Below the pieces are notes generated by a model. The model was not told the DNA's origin. It saw only the letters and a program-made list of their open reading frames with translations, and did no database searches. A stretch of DNA of 64,000 nt, from positions 27,788,038 to 27,852,037 of the forward strand of contig CM060477.1 of the NCBI GenBank assembly GCA_030544235.1, given 5' to 3'. Both the position numbers and the translations under genes were made by a program. This stretch comes from Lepturacanthus savala. Lineage: Eukaryota > Chordata > Actinopteri > Scombriformes > Trichiuridae. Shown here one piece after another: positions 12,471-24,872 of this stretch (position 1 is its first letter; the number at the start of each line of letters is the position of its first letter).

Positions 12471-12779
12471 CAGAGCAGGTATTTACCATCAAACAGGAAA
12501 CTCTGGGCCCACACAAAGACCACATTTACACAAACAGCGTTTCACCAGCGCTACCACAGTCCAGAGGAACCCTTCAGAGCAGTCCTGAACATGTTAATGA
12601 CCTTACTGTGAAACCAGCTACAAGCTACGCTTCATTTAACCTAGCAACACATCAGTAATAAGCTATAGTTTAAGCTAAGTAGCAAAAGTAGCTTAAAGGA
12701 GACATGGTGTTCCAACTTTCTTGCCTTTTATGTGTAATTTTGTGAAAGGACAGACGTGCATCCTGTAAAGCTTCCTTTT

Positions 12780-12950
12780 TATTCCAACCAAGGTTTTTGT
12801 TCCAACCCAGCAGAAACACACCTGATTCTACCAATGAAGGTCCTTAGCAATGGCTATAATGGTTGATTAGTAGAATCAGGTGTTAGTGCTTGGTTGGACA
12901 AAAACCTGCACCCACAGTGGCCCTGTAGGACCAGAGTTTGTCCACCCCTG
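12780..12950 (-). repeat. hAT-like dispersed repeat copy
   Basis: Contains GGTTTTTGTTCCAACCCAGC, an AACACACCTGATTCTAC box, and the end TTTGTCCACCCCTG. The same sequence is present in opposite orientation at 21257-21449. The CAGGGGTGG-type terminus is typical of non-autonomous hAT elements in fish. Confidence 0.65.
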
Positions 12951-13094
12951 TTTTAGGACATGGTTATTGCGGAGGTGGAGACACAAATTGCTTGTGTTGC
13001 CTCCTGCGGCTACAACTTTAGCCCAACATTTACAGATTATGGTAACTTGATCAGCGTGTTTTAAGCCAAAGTACTTCCACACAACCAACACAGT

Positions 13095-13175
13095 TCCTCT
13101 ACCCTAGTATCACTGCCTACTAATCAGTAGCTGCTACTAGTTAGCATCACTGCTTCTAACCAGTAGCTACTACTC
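13095..13175 (-). repeat. Copy of the 37-bp minisatellite, reverse orientation
   Basis: About two degenerate units (CACTGCCTACTAATCAGTAG and CACTGCTTCTAACCAGTAG). They are the reverse complement of the tandem unit at 34291-34415. Confidence 0.7.
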
Positions 13176-14249
13176 AAACAGGGTTTTTCAGAGTGAGAGT
13201 GTGAGAAGGCAGACTCCATTGCTGCTACAGGTCTACCTTGGTGCTTTTTAACGGTAAAAGGATGCACATTTAAAAAAAAAAAATACACCATACAAATTTA
13301 AATATTAAACTGTGAAAATGGTGAAATTGAGCCCCTCTAAAGAACTGAGAGTTTCTGTTTCAGCAGACCTGCAGTTTTCTGGGAGTTTATTCAGATATTT
13401 GCAGCATAAAATCTGTTTTATAACCACACACCTGGTTCACTGGAGAGAAAGCAGAAGTGGAATGAAACTCAGACTCACAGCAGGGCAAAAAAAATACATC
13501 AATGATATATCATAAATAACCAATTCATGTGAAACATTCACATATGACAGAAATATGTTGATTTTAATATTTATAGAAAATCATCATCTTTTAATATCCT
13601 TTTTACTATGTCTAAAATTAAGATAACATTATGTCATCTCCTTTTGGTTTCCCATGTTGATCACCTCCCAATGTATTAATATATATGCTAATTTAATATG
13701 ATCATTTTATGAGTTCAACTCTTGCCAAAGTATATATTTTGTAATCAGATCATCTCCTAGAAATCCTCCTGCTGCTGAGTATGTCTGCTGGGCTGGAAAC
13801 TCTTCTGGCCTTCTCTGTGTGTCATGTCTTTCCGAGAACAAACCCTAAAGTACACAGAATAATGATGCGTTTATGTTTCCAAGCTAGAAGTGAAACTGGG
13901 TTGCGTGAGTAACATATGACGGTTGGGTCTTGCACAAAAGACAAAAAGAAGTACCACGTACTCCGAATTCATGAGCAGAAAATCAAGAGGAAAAGGTTGA
14001 AGAGAAAACAGATGTACACCACCGCAATGAATTAAACACCAAGAACGTCAACAAAAAAAGGGGAATGAACATGGAACCCACACGAAAAGACAAACACATA
14101 CCAGACGAAGTATGTACATACACATCGAGTACAGTAACACTGGTTTCTGCTCAATAATAAGACCACTTTACTGACTATAGAGTGGATAATGCTGCTGTCC
14201 AGCTGAGGGTTTTAGTGCTGGAACGTCTCCCATGTGGTCAGCCAGGGGT

Positions 14250-15115
14250 CTGAGTCTGGACACCCAGATACATTCCATCAAGCCATCACATTATGCCTCC
14301 ACACTTAAAGTGCTGGGAATCAAGTGTTGTGCTCCTTTAGTTTGTCTTCAGACAACATTACGGTCCGCATTACGCAACCGTAATTATCTTGTGTATAATT
14401 GACCATGAAGCTGGTAATTATTTGTCAATAAATCTGTATTAGGGTGTGACTGAGTCAGTATTTTGGTATTTTGGTGCTGGGTCTGAACACCCAGATGCCT
14501 CTCATCAAGTGCAAATTACGCCTCCACACTTAAATTGCTGAAAATTGAGCGTGGTGCTCCTTTAGTTTGTCTTCAGAGCATCATATACTTTTGTCCAAGC
14601 AACCATGATGATCTTGTGTATAATTAACCATGGAGCTGATAATTATGTGTAAATTAATCTGTATTAGGGTGCGACTGAGTCAGTATGTTGGTATTTGGTG
14701 CTGGGTCTGGACACCCAGATGCCTCCCATCAAGCACAAATTATGCTTGTAACCTTAAATTGCCTGGAATCGAGGGTCCTTTAGTTTGTCTGACACGTTTG
14801 TCCAAGCAACCACAATGATCTTGTGTACAATCAACCATGGAGATGGTATTTATTTGTAAATGAATCTGTAATAGGCTGCCACCAAGTCTGTATTTTGGTA
14901 TTTTGGTGCTAGGCCTGGACACCCAGATGCATCACATCAAATTATGTCTCCACACTTAAACTGTTGGGAATCCAGCATTGTGTTCCTGTAATTTATCTTC
15001 AGAGCATCATATACTTTTATCCAAGCAACTACAATGGTCTTGTGTATAATTAACTGTGGAGCTGGTGATTATTTTTCAATGAATCTGTATTAGTTGCGAC
15101 TGAGTCGGTATTTTG
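14250..15115 (+). repeat. Four-copy ~225-bp tandem repeat (satellite-like)
   Basis: The phrase GGGTCTGGACACCCAGATGC recurs, with changes, at about 14254, 14481, 14704 and 14913, giving periods of 227, 223 and 209 bp. Each unit repeats the order: CTCCACACTTAAA box, GTGCTCCTTTAGTTTGTCTT box, CCAAGCAAC, ATCTTGTGTATAATT, then GCGACTGAGTCAGTATTTTG. Copies are diverged by point changes and small indels, so the array is not recent. No reading frame is conserved across units. Confidence 0.9.
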
Positions 15116-16682
15116 GAACGTACGTTTCCAACAGGCTCAATCATTGGGAGTGGTGCGTTGATGCACCAAAGTCATAGATCTGCCAAAGCACTGGCCCTCA
15201 GATGTTTGCAATTACTCTCTAATGCAAGAATCCATTCATGGGATCTTTTCACAATCTCACTGCAGACACACTACTATGGGATAATAGTAAATGCTAAAAG
15301 CAGAGAGACTGGCTCAGGAATGTCACTGTTAAAGCATTTATCTATCTAAAGTTTGCTAGCATTAGAACATTATATTTTAGAGCTGTACCAGGACCATTAG
15401 CCCTTGTCAGAGGAAGCCGTGGGATAATCCCAATACTTTAGTGGTTTTACACTCTTCAGAATGGGAAAAACCATCTGTAGAACCATTGTTTGGTTTGTCC
15501 CTCCTGGGCTACTGTAGAAACATGATGGTGCAGCTTCATGGAGGGAGACCCATTTCCCATGTAGATAAAAACATCTCAATCTAAGGTAATAAAAAAGTTA
15601 ATTCAAATCTATTTTAATTTCTATAGCCGAAAAGCACAAATCACAGATTCACCTCAATGGGCTTCACAGTTTGTACAACAGTAACACAACATCCCCTGTA
15701 TTTAGACCCTCATATCGTACAAGAAAAACTCTTATTTTATTCTGGTAAATTCTAAATTATTCTGGTACAAGAAAAAAACTTTCAAAGAGAAAAAAAAGAG
15801 GAAGAAAGGAAGAGAAACAGAGGATCCCTGAATAGATAGGCATAAATAGATGATGTGCACATGATGGTAACAATACATGTAGAACAGTCCCATCAACTGA
15901 AACTATTATTATGGTACATTTTTTATATATTATAGGCATTGTATTATGTCCAGGTATTCTCTTCTTAATCCAAGCTCTTTCATTTTCATGTTACTTAGTG
16001 CTTTTATGGTGGGAGGGTTGTTTCTTTCCTGTTATAAAAATGGCAAAAAAATATATATATTGATCTAAAAAAAAATAAAATAAAATCAGGGGGTTGGTAT
16101 TTTCGGACATATATCCCCCAATATACAAAAAATCTATTTCTTTGTTTTCTTATATCATGTTTTCTTCCTACAAAACACCATATCACATCATGTGTGCTCA
16201 CGCCAGCTTCAACCAGGTCTCTAAACTACAACCAAAATGGTGGCAAATGCCACTATATTTAGATGGTGTGTGAGGTATAATTTCACATTTGGTCACATTT
16301 ACGCGAGTACCATTTTTTTTTTAACAGCAGCTTTGGTGTTGATTTTACGAGGAGAGGAAATGGGGAGAGAGGAACCACAGTACAAATCTCTGTTTCATCT
16401 GTTAAGAAACTAACGTAACTAACGATGTGTTTTGGCATGGAGACGATTCGAGACACCAGTTTTCCTCTACAGCTGAGAGCAAGTCATGGCTCTGCTGGCT
16501 GCCTCGGTGGCCATCTTGATGTCGCCCATATGCTGGACAAAGGAGGGACAGCATGTTGCATTCAGGTGCCTCATATAAATTTGGAAATTACATCACTTAG
16601 GGCAAAGCGTGTGAGATTTCATGGTGTGTCCAAATGCACCTTGTAAACTGTAAATCTGAACTGAAATGGCCACAAAGATTGT

Positions 16683-16990
16683 TTAACCCTCTATTGCATA
16701 GTGTTTCCATATGACAACAATTATTTTATCTTTTTCTAAAAAGCTGTGATATAAAATCAATGTTTTTATAGTTAGGTGTGAAAAGAGGGCATTTATTTTA
16801 AAGACATGTGATTTATGAGGTCACATGACCAGGATATCCTGCTCATGGACATTTGACATTGTCTCATGAACGTCTTTGTATTTTATTCAGAATTTTGGAA
16901 GATTTTCACCAAATGAAAAAAAAAATATTCACTATGACTATGTTTACAACTTAATATGGGATTATGGGTTTTCTCACTTTCCCATGCTGA
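16683..16990 (+). repeat. Dispersed repeat family A, copy 1
   Basis: Starts TTAACCCTCTATTGCATAG and contains AAAAAGCTGTGATATAAAAT, then GGTCACATGACCAGGATATC. The same order of blocks occurs at 27924-28270, 54560-54720 (minus), 55718-56045 and 61185-61350. A TTAA immediately before the CCCTCTATTGC end suggests a piggyBac-type MITE; a matching right end with TTAA is not evident. Confidence 0.7.
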
Positions 16991-17636
16991 AATATCAATA
17001 AAGACAGTAAAGACAATATCTTTCTTTACTCCATAGCTTTTTCACTGAAGCTTTTTAAATATTCACATTGCAAAACAAAACCAAAAAAACTTGATAAGCA
17101 TCTTTTTAATTTAATCTTATTAGGCAATACCCCAAAGCCATTGTGTATTAAATATAATCTGAGTATTACAATGATGTTTTATTAAATTCAAGTACTTTGT
17201 CAATTCAATTTATTTTCTGGCACTTAAAATCCAAACAGATCTTCCATCTTCCATTATGTCCTGTATTCTTGAAGGTTGGTAACACCACTCCTGCTGGTAG
17301 AAAAGTTAAGTCTCGAGCCTAGTTGAACCAACCAATGTCGACTAACAATATCATGACCATCAATCAATCACCAACATTTAGCAGCACAGAGCTAAGTTTC
17401 AATAGTTAGCTAGCTAGCAACAGCCTGATACGTTGCAGTGTTTTTACTGCTTGCCACCTCAAACCTTCTGAAGGAATACACTTTGCATAACTACATTTAG
17501 TTTATTTGCTTCAAACCAGTTCAACTTTATTGTTTTAAAATTTACTTTTTTTGCGTGATTTCAAAAGTTGAAATCCCGCAAAATGACTGAAATGACTGAA
17601 ATGTCATCATTAATAAATGAACTGAACAGCATTTGT

Positions 17637-17790
17637 GTGAAGCTAGTTTGTGGTTCACTATATATATTTAACTAGTTCATGCTTCATCAGCTAGTTTTTA
17701 GCTAGTTTATGCTTCACTAGCTACGTATGTCTTTTAGCTAATCTGTGCTTCATTTAGCTTTAGCTAAAACTTTAGCTTTAGTTTTAGCTG
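17637..17790. repeat. Degenerate short tandem array rich in GCTAG/TTAGCT
   Basis: Imperfect repeats of an approximately 25-40 bp motif built on AGCTAGTTTATGCTTCA. The 3' part decays into TTTAGCTTTAGC units. Confidence 0.6.
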
Positions 17791-19931
17791 TCTTTTCCTC
17801 TAAGCGAGTCTTTCCCTCTAGTAGAACAATACCTTTCTACTAGATATCTACTAATCTACTAATTTCATGCTACATGTCTCACAGTTGGTCCACAGCTTTT
17901 TAGTTAGAAATATGAGATAATAGGAGTTTGGCATTAGATTATCTTTACTTGACTTTTTAAATCTCCCATCAGCATTCCAGCCTGTTTCATGCACCTGCTC
18001 CACTTTATGTCATGCGTACGCTGCAGTAAGGGTGGTCGGTTGAAGGTTGAACCTAAACGCACCACAGATGAACTGTGGGTAAACAGTGATCATTGTCCAA
18101 ACTGTTACTCTGACATCTTCTCTTTTTATACAAGACCCAAGCAGCCACTTTTCATTTCAGTGACTTGTACATGAACTGTACCTAATAAGGTGATTTTAAA
18201 GCACAAAATTAAAGAAGAAATAATAATTTTAGTCCCAATGTCAGCACTGAGCTTAGAGTTTGTGTTAGATAATCAACGAAGAAGAGGAAAGCAGCATCTG
18301 TGCTTCTTTTCTGGCAACACTAACTGGAAAATATCCCTTCATTTACAGATAGCTTGCCAGAATATTTGGACATAATGTCATCTCTTTGCAGAGGAAACAA
18401 ATGATATATACAATAATAGAATCTCTGCTCAGTGTCAGTTGTCACACTTGAGTAATGCTCTTCAAAACTGTTTCTTTTATCACTGCAAACACATCATGAG
18501 GTAGAAACACTTTTTAACGAGCCATTTTCTCACCGCTGCTAAGTATGAAGCTAGCATCTCTGCATGAGGTCTGCCATAAAGCAAACCTCTAAAAAAGAAG
18601 AAAACCCAGAGCAAACAAAGCCCCCCTGAGCATTGGCTGAGCAGAAATCCTTTCCACAGGTAACACACAAGCCAAGAAAAAAGGAAGCTGAAGAAAGAAA
18701 GCTGGCACAAAGTCACCTTGAGTTTGCGCCAGCTTTCTTTTTCCTGGGCTTGATGCAAGATGAAACAGAGCAAATTAAAAAGAAGAAGAAGACGTTGTGC
18801 TATAACTTTGCTGAGTGTTCACAGTTCTCTGCGCCTGTTGTTGCCCTCAAAAAAAAAAGCCTCAAATAAAACCACTGTGACCATTGCGGTTCTCTGTAAG
18901 CCAGCTGTCATTTAGTTCCCATCAGGACTGGATCTCAAATCCCTGTAAGCAAAGCAAGCTGCAGCGCAGACATTCACCTTCCGATGGCCTTTCTCTGCTG
19001 CTACACAAAGGGCCTGATCTACCAGGATCCAGAATGAAGAGTATTAATCACTGGGCCATTCCAACAGAATGTAGCAGTAGGAGAGAATAGTCGCATAAAT
19101 GACAATAGGTGTAAACATAGTGGAGGCAGGAGTATTTAAATGAGTTTTGTGTGTTTCCATGGAGAGTTTGGACCAGCAACAGTTATGTGTTTATGTGTTT
19201 TAGAGTTGCAGAATGAGCGTCAGGACATGAACACACATCAACACCAAGCTGCACAGCTTAAAGCAAGAAACAATCCTGTGCCTGAACTTTTTTAGAGGGC
19301 ATGTGGGAAATGGTCCAGGTGGAGAAAATATTGAACATTTGCAACCTAAACAAATTATTCTAGTGCAATTTGAGAGCATTAACCATATGTCAAGAAGTTG
19401 GAATGACATTTTCAGAACTGATTATTTTCCAGTATAACAACAATTCAGACAGAGAGAGGAGAGCCTCTTAAACTCTAGGACCTCACTTTTTAAGTTAAAA
19501 TATTTATTTTTTTACTCTAAAGAACAATCATTCAGACCAGTCCTCAAATCTGATTTGGTTCCTTTAATCTCCTATGAGAGTAAACTGATGATCTTTGACT
19601 TAGGTGGACTGTTGGTCTGGACAAAAAAAGGCGTCTTCAGCTTTAGGAAAACACGGTTGACATTTTACACCTTTTTATGAACCAAACAATGAATCAATCA
19701 TCCATTGATGTTATTTACAGTCCAACCTCACACCAGTCCACACGAACCACATGTAGGCGGGGAAATACGGATAAATTGAGCTATAAGTGAATAATAATAA
19801 TACATAAATAGATAAATACATAATTATCTAAATGGGAAGAAAAGAAACAATATATTATACAACTACAACAACGTTTATTGAAAATATTAATTGATTTTTG
19901 GTTCATAAAATGGTATAAATGTTGTGATTCA

Positions 19932-20063
19932 GCCCCACGATTGGCTGGCGACCATCTGGGGTGTATCCCTGCCTCTCACCGTAACGTGCTGGGATAGGCT
20001 CCAGCAGACCCCTGCGACCCTAATGAGGAATAAGCAGGTATAGAAAATGACTGACTGACTGAC
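19932..20063 (+). mobile_element. 3' tail of an L2-type retroposon with 12-bp target-site duplication
   Basis: The insert contains CGATTGGCTGGCGACCATCT, then GCTGGGATAGGCTCCAGCAG and AATAAGCAGGTATAGAAAAT, a very common fish LINE/SINE 3' end, and finishes in a GACT repeat tail. It is flanked by perfect direct repeats TGTTGTGATTCA at 19920-19931 and 20064-20075. This shows target-primed insertion of a 5'-truncated 132-bp copy into a pre-existing repeat. Confidence 0.88.
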
Positions 20064-20743
20064 TGTTGTGATTCAACCTAAAGTGTCTTTTTTTGTCCAG
20101 ACCAACAGTCACAACCCAAAGATCATCAGTTTACTATTATAGAAGACTAAAGAAACCAGAAAATAATCAGAAGAGAAGCTGGAACCAGAGAATTTGGACA
20201 TTTTCTTCTTAAAAATGACTCAACTTTATTAATTATCAAAATAGTTGGCGATTAATGTAATAGATTGCAGATAGTCAATTAACAGCTTTAGTGTAGAACC
20301 TAAATAAATAAATGCCCACTGGATTTGATCTGCACTAGGCAAGACTCGAAAAGGTCAAACACCACTGAGACTGAGACAAAAGAGGTTTGCATCGCTGCCT
20401 GGGAGCAGGTGTAAATGTTGTTGCCAGGTATTTACTGTACTATTCAGAAATCCTAAATATCTAACACAACTAATAGTATTACATCCCCTACTACTGTACC
20501 CTTTGGCAGTGTGGAAAATCCTCTGAAACAGCCTCCAGACCATGTGAGCCTAAACCTCTCCAGGAAAAAGCCTTCAATAATGAAATTCCTTCAGTGGAGT
20601 CGAGGCCTCTTAATGCCAGGTTTTTAACGCTAACCCTTAAAAACTGTTTGAGGAAAAATATTTTCACACAAAAGCTGGAAGGAGTTCTGTGACTGAATGA
20701 AATAACTCATACCAAAGAAGAAAAAAACCTTTGCAGATCTCAC

Positions 20744-20997
20744 CTTGGGTCATGTAGACCAGGCTTCCGGTGAGCAGGGCCACGCAGTTTGTGGGCTGGT
20801 GGTTGTGCAGGTACTGGAACCCCCAGCCCCGGACGTAGGACTTCTCGTACATGAGGCGTGAAGCGTTGCCGATCACCTGGAGGAATCGCTCCTGCTGGCC
20901 TTTGTTCAGGTACTCGTACAGGAAGTCGTAGGCGGTGGCGAACCCGACCAAAGAGTGAGCTAAAGGAACCTCATCCCAGGGAGCGTCTTTCACCAAC
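20744..20997 (-). CDS. dse: dse exon 3 (residues ~143-227)
   Basis: Internal coding exon of dermatan-sulfate epimerase, 254 bp. It reads LVKDAPWDEVPLAHSLVGFA, then YEKSYVRGWGFQYLHNHQPT and NCVALLTGSLVYMTQG. His208 in HNHQPTN corresponds to catalytic His205 of human DSE, so all three proposed catalytic residues (His, Tyr, His) are present across exons 3, 4 and 6. The acceptor is TTGCAG before 20997 and the donor is GTGAGA from 20743. The first base completes the exon 2 Trp142 codon, and the last base G begins Gly227. The fold is the alpha/alpha-toroid catalytic domain. Confidence 0.96.
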
Positions 20998-21256
20998 CTG
21001 CAACCAAACAGACAAGAAAAATGTTGATCACTTGTTTCCCAAAGCTAAATATGTGACATAAAATGTCTTTTTTTATCCAGAACAGTTCACTACCCAAAGA
21101 TCATCAGTTTACTATTATAGAAGAATAAAGAAACCAGAAAATAATCAGAGAAGAGAAGCTGGAACCAGTGAATTTGGACGTTTTCTTCTTAAAACTAAAC
21201 TTTATCAATCGATTATCAAAATAGTTGGCGATTCATTTTTGGGGGTTATTCTAGAG

Positions 21257-21449
21257 CAGGGTTGGGTAATCCTGGTCCTGGGGACCGGTGTGAGTGCAGG
21301 TTTTTGTTCCAACCAAGCAGTAACACACCTGAATCTACTAATCAACCTCTAGAGCCCTTGCTAAGGCCTTTATTAGTAGAATCAGGTGTGAAACTTCATG
21401 ATTGGAACAAAAATCCTGCACCAACACCAGCCTCCTGGACCAGGATTGA
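21257..21449 (+). mobile_element. hAT-like MITE, right end lost, inserted in a piggyBac-like MITE copy
   Basis: Starts CAGGGTTGGGTAATCCTGGT directly after TTCTAGAG (21249-21256). It contains GGTTTTTGTTCCAACCAAGC and ends near CTGGACCAGGATTGA, where host sequence (TTAAATAGATATATACA) resumes without the expected second TTCTAGAG. The right terminus and target duplication appear deleted. Confidence 0.65.
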
Positions 21450-24209
21450 TTAAATAGATATATACATTGTCAGGGTTGAAAATCATAATAATTTAAGGAA
21501 AATGACATCTTTCTGGGAAGATTTGTCTTTAGCACGTTCTAGGGAGGAAGGAGCAGGAGGTCGATGACGTCAGGTGACAGGAAGTACTTGAAAACCAACA
21601 TTTTTTTGTTTGAAAACTTTGTGTAAGTTGTCTACCATAGATATACATAATAAAGGCTCGATGTCACGCTGCCGGCAAATAGAGTCGTACATCTACACTG
21701 GCGGCCATCTTACTACAGGGAGCTCACTCACCCATAACAATGGATTTTAATGGTGCATGTTCTTGTAAATGACCAAAACTTGGTCAAGTTTCAACTGAAT
21801 TTCAAACGGTTTGGTTTGTTGTCAGTGTCAGAGATGTAGTTATGACACTGTAAACTTATATTTTTTTTAACTTTTGTAAGAAACCAAACCGTGTATAAAT
21901 CCATCAAGTTTTCAGTTAGATCACAGTATTTGAGTTTGTTCCTTTTTGACTGTGGCAAGATGGCTGCCAGGCGAGGACATTCAAGACATCTAGTCTTTGT
22001 TACCTATATCTAAGTTGCCTACTATGAAGTTATTGAAAATAACTGCATGAGTAACATTTAGATGTTTTATTCTGATTAGAAAATGAAACTACAGTAGCAG
22101 TTGGGATTAAATGGGTTAATCAGCTCAGCTGTGAAACATGGATTTACTTTGAAGGCAAAAAAGTGAAGAAGCAGCATTTTACACCACAACGCCCCAATAA
22201 AGACACTTATAAAGAGACTTTTAAAGTGTAAACGTGTGCAAATTCTCTCTCGTTAAAGAGCTGCTAGCATCTGACAACACTGAAGTGTGTGTTGTTGTAA
22301 AGGAGTTTAAATGCTTATGGTAATGAAACAGAAATCTACTTCAGATGTGACGACCGAACGCTGCCACAACATGACTCAACGGACCAGGCTGAGGTGCAGC
22401 ACAAAGATTCTATTCTTCAGAGGCCTGGCGTCGCCATCACCTGACGCTTCCCATCCACATGGAGGAGAGCAACTGCTGTTTGACTCTTATTTTTAAAAAG
22501 TTGCATAAAAAATGAATTTATAAACACAGAAAACAACTCACGTTTTCTATCATAACTTTGTGGAAAATATGATTTATCAGATGGATGTTTAAAACACAAA
22601 TGATTTGGTTTGTAGTGTGAGCATCCTTGGTGAAAATACAGCTTCCAGAAGATGTCACAGTAATATAATCGGTTGGTATAAATTCATACATTTTTACTGA
22701 AAGTAAAATCTCCTTGTTTTTGTTGTTTAGCATTTCCAAGGTTCAGGTGTTGAGTTTTTAGACCAGTTAAATGTATTTAAAAAAAGGGTTCACCCATTTC
22801 TCATATCAAAGGATTGAATGAATGAGAAAAAAACATTGGCCAAGTAAATCCACTGAACTCTTAAAATTCTACATAAAATTATATAAAATCCAATTAGCTC
22901 ATGGTTCACTATTTATTTGTAATGTGAGATTATTTCCGACACCCAACTTGTGGCAGATTTGACCATAATTCACTTTTCAATGCAGCCTGAGGAAGTGTTT
23001 TAAGTAAATTAGACCACAAGTTTAAGTCTATTTAATACCATTATAACTATTTAATACTGACTATTTTACTGTATTTCTTGCAAAAATAAACCCAGAATAC
23101 TGCCCAGCTTTCACAAAACCCATATATCTTTTCTAGTGTATTAGCACATGCACACGTGACCATTTCTCATTTCTCTCTTATGCAGGACGCAAAATTCAAG
23201 ACATGTGTACTGTCCCAAATCAAACACTGCTACTGTAAACCTATCGTAAATTACTTCACAGCTTCTTTTTCTTGTTCTTCTACTTTTTTAAAACAACAAC
23301 CAACCATTAGAGCTCTGATCACTGACACTTGGCAGATGATTGAAAGAGTGTTGTATTTTTTTACTGTTGTTGTGTGTTTTTATGTTGAAATGATATTTGC
23401 TCTGGTATCAGCTCTGTAGACGCCTCCCTCACTTCATCTGCCTCCATTATTGATTTTTCTGTTGCTACGTGACATAGATTCCATTATGTCCACACTCAAA
23501 ATTAAAAAACAACAACTTTTGACTGCACCAAGTAATGCACACAATGCACTACCTTTACACTGCATAATGTGAATGTACTGTAAAATATTAAGTGTAAGTG
23601 CAGAAGTACGTGATTTGGGACACAGCATATATGTTGTATTTATTTTTATGTCTTATGAGGCTATTTAGACCTTTGATGGAGTTTATAAGTAACGAGGGAA
23701 AAAAGTACAAAACTCCCTGTAAATTATGGAAAAATACCACAACAAAATCTGTCAATTTGAGTGAAGAATTACAAAAAATTTGTGTGAAATTCTAGCGGGA
23801 CTGAATATTACATTAATGATAGTTTCTAGTGACTTTTCTTCACATTTCATTTATGTCTCTAGTATTTCATATATGTAATGTAATCTACTGATGAGGCTAT
23901 ATCTGAAACATGCCAGATTTATGTTTGATGCCTTATTTGTATAAAAGGTGAATATTTTCTGGTCATTTTAATACCAGCAAACAACACAGACTCACTGGTG
24001 AAGCAGTGAAGCAGTTAACACTTAGTATTTCACCCCTTGCAAGTGTTTTGTGAATAACAGTTTTTATTTGGGGGTTATTTTATTTGCACAGGTAAAGCAA
24101 GACCTGCAGTTTTCAGATTTGTTTCCAACATGTGGAGCAAAAAGAATGCTGTAAAGTTTTATATCACCACACCAGGGTTCACTGTAGAGTAAGCAAAGAA
24201 AAGATTTAA

Positions 24210-24872
24210 CCTTCCTCTTGTGTTAGTTTGCTGTTTCCATCCATTATGTTAACAGGTCGGTTTTGACCCGTGTCTTTAATCAGCTGTAAAATACACTAAA
24301 AACCATTATCTATCAATTAATTAGTTCTCATCTCTTGGTTACCTTGTTAGGTTTCATTAACCATGAAAAATATTCTCGGTCTCTTGTTTTTATCAGTTTA
24401 CCCTCGATTTCCATTTATTAAAAAATGGTAAAATGAACCTCAATAGAATCATGAATATGAATAACAGGTTGTTGATCTGACTACTCCTGAGGGGGATTCA
24501 AATTTATTTTCATTTAATTTTATTATTATTATATATGGTGTTATGGGTCAATTTTCACTGACATTTATTTACTTCAATAAAAAATATTTTTGTTTTCAGC
24601 AATAGAACCTTGATACAAACTAAATGAAGATCAGAACAAGTCAGTTCACCTATTATTTCAGTTTTGTTTTATTGCTTTATTGTCTTATGTAATAACTGAG
24701 TCAAAACCGACCCGAACAACACAAAGGTCATAATTTCAACCAGAGCATTTTATATTTTTTTTTGTTTTATTTTGTTAAAACTAGGGCTACCTGACAAAGT
24801 AAAAAAAAAAAAAAAAACGATGCAAATAAGAAAATCCAAGTGTGTTTTATGCATTTTAACACAAGAGGAAGG
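24210..24872. mobile_element. piggyBac-type MITE with perfect 16-bp TIRs and TTAA target duplication
   Basis: Left end CCTTCCTCTTGTGTTA (24210-24225) and its exact complement at 24857-24872 are flanked by TTAA at 24206-24209 and 24873-24876. A subterminal inverted pair, GGTCGGTTTTGACCCG near 24257 and TCAAAACCGACCCG near 24698, lies inside. The 663-bp element has no transposase frame, so it moved in trans. Intact ends suggest fairly recent insertion. Confidence 0.92.

Larger units (their letters stand above)
9825..20743. other. dse intron 3
   Basis: A 10.9-kb intron with no further dse exon, judging by intact phase between exons 3 and 4. It holds the Tc1-type MITE (11701-12077), a GC-rich patch (12370-12470), hAT-like repeat (12780-12950), minisatellite relatives (13095-13175), a four-copy tandem repeat (14250-15115), a dispersed family copy (16683-16990), the GCTAG-rich array (17637-17790) and the retroposon tail (19932-20063). 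The remaining stretches show no recognisable feature. Confidence 0.7.

Noticed and set aside
12365..12658. A 97-codon plus-strand frame through the CpG patch
   Set aside because: It lacks an ATG at its start and resembles no family I recognise. Only the CpG composition is worth noting.
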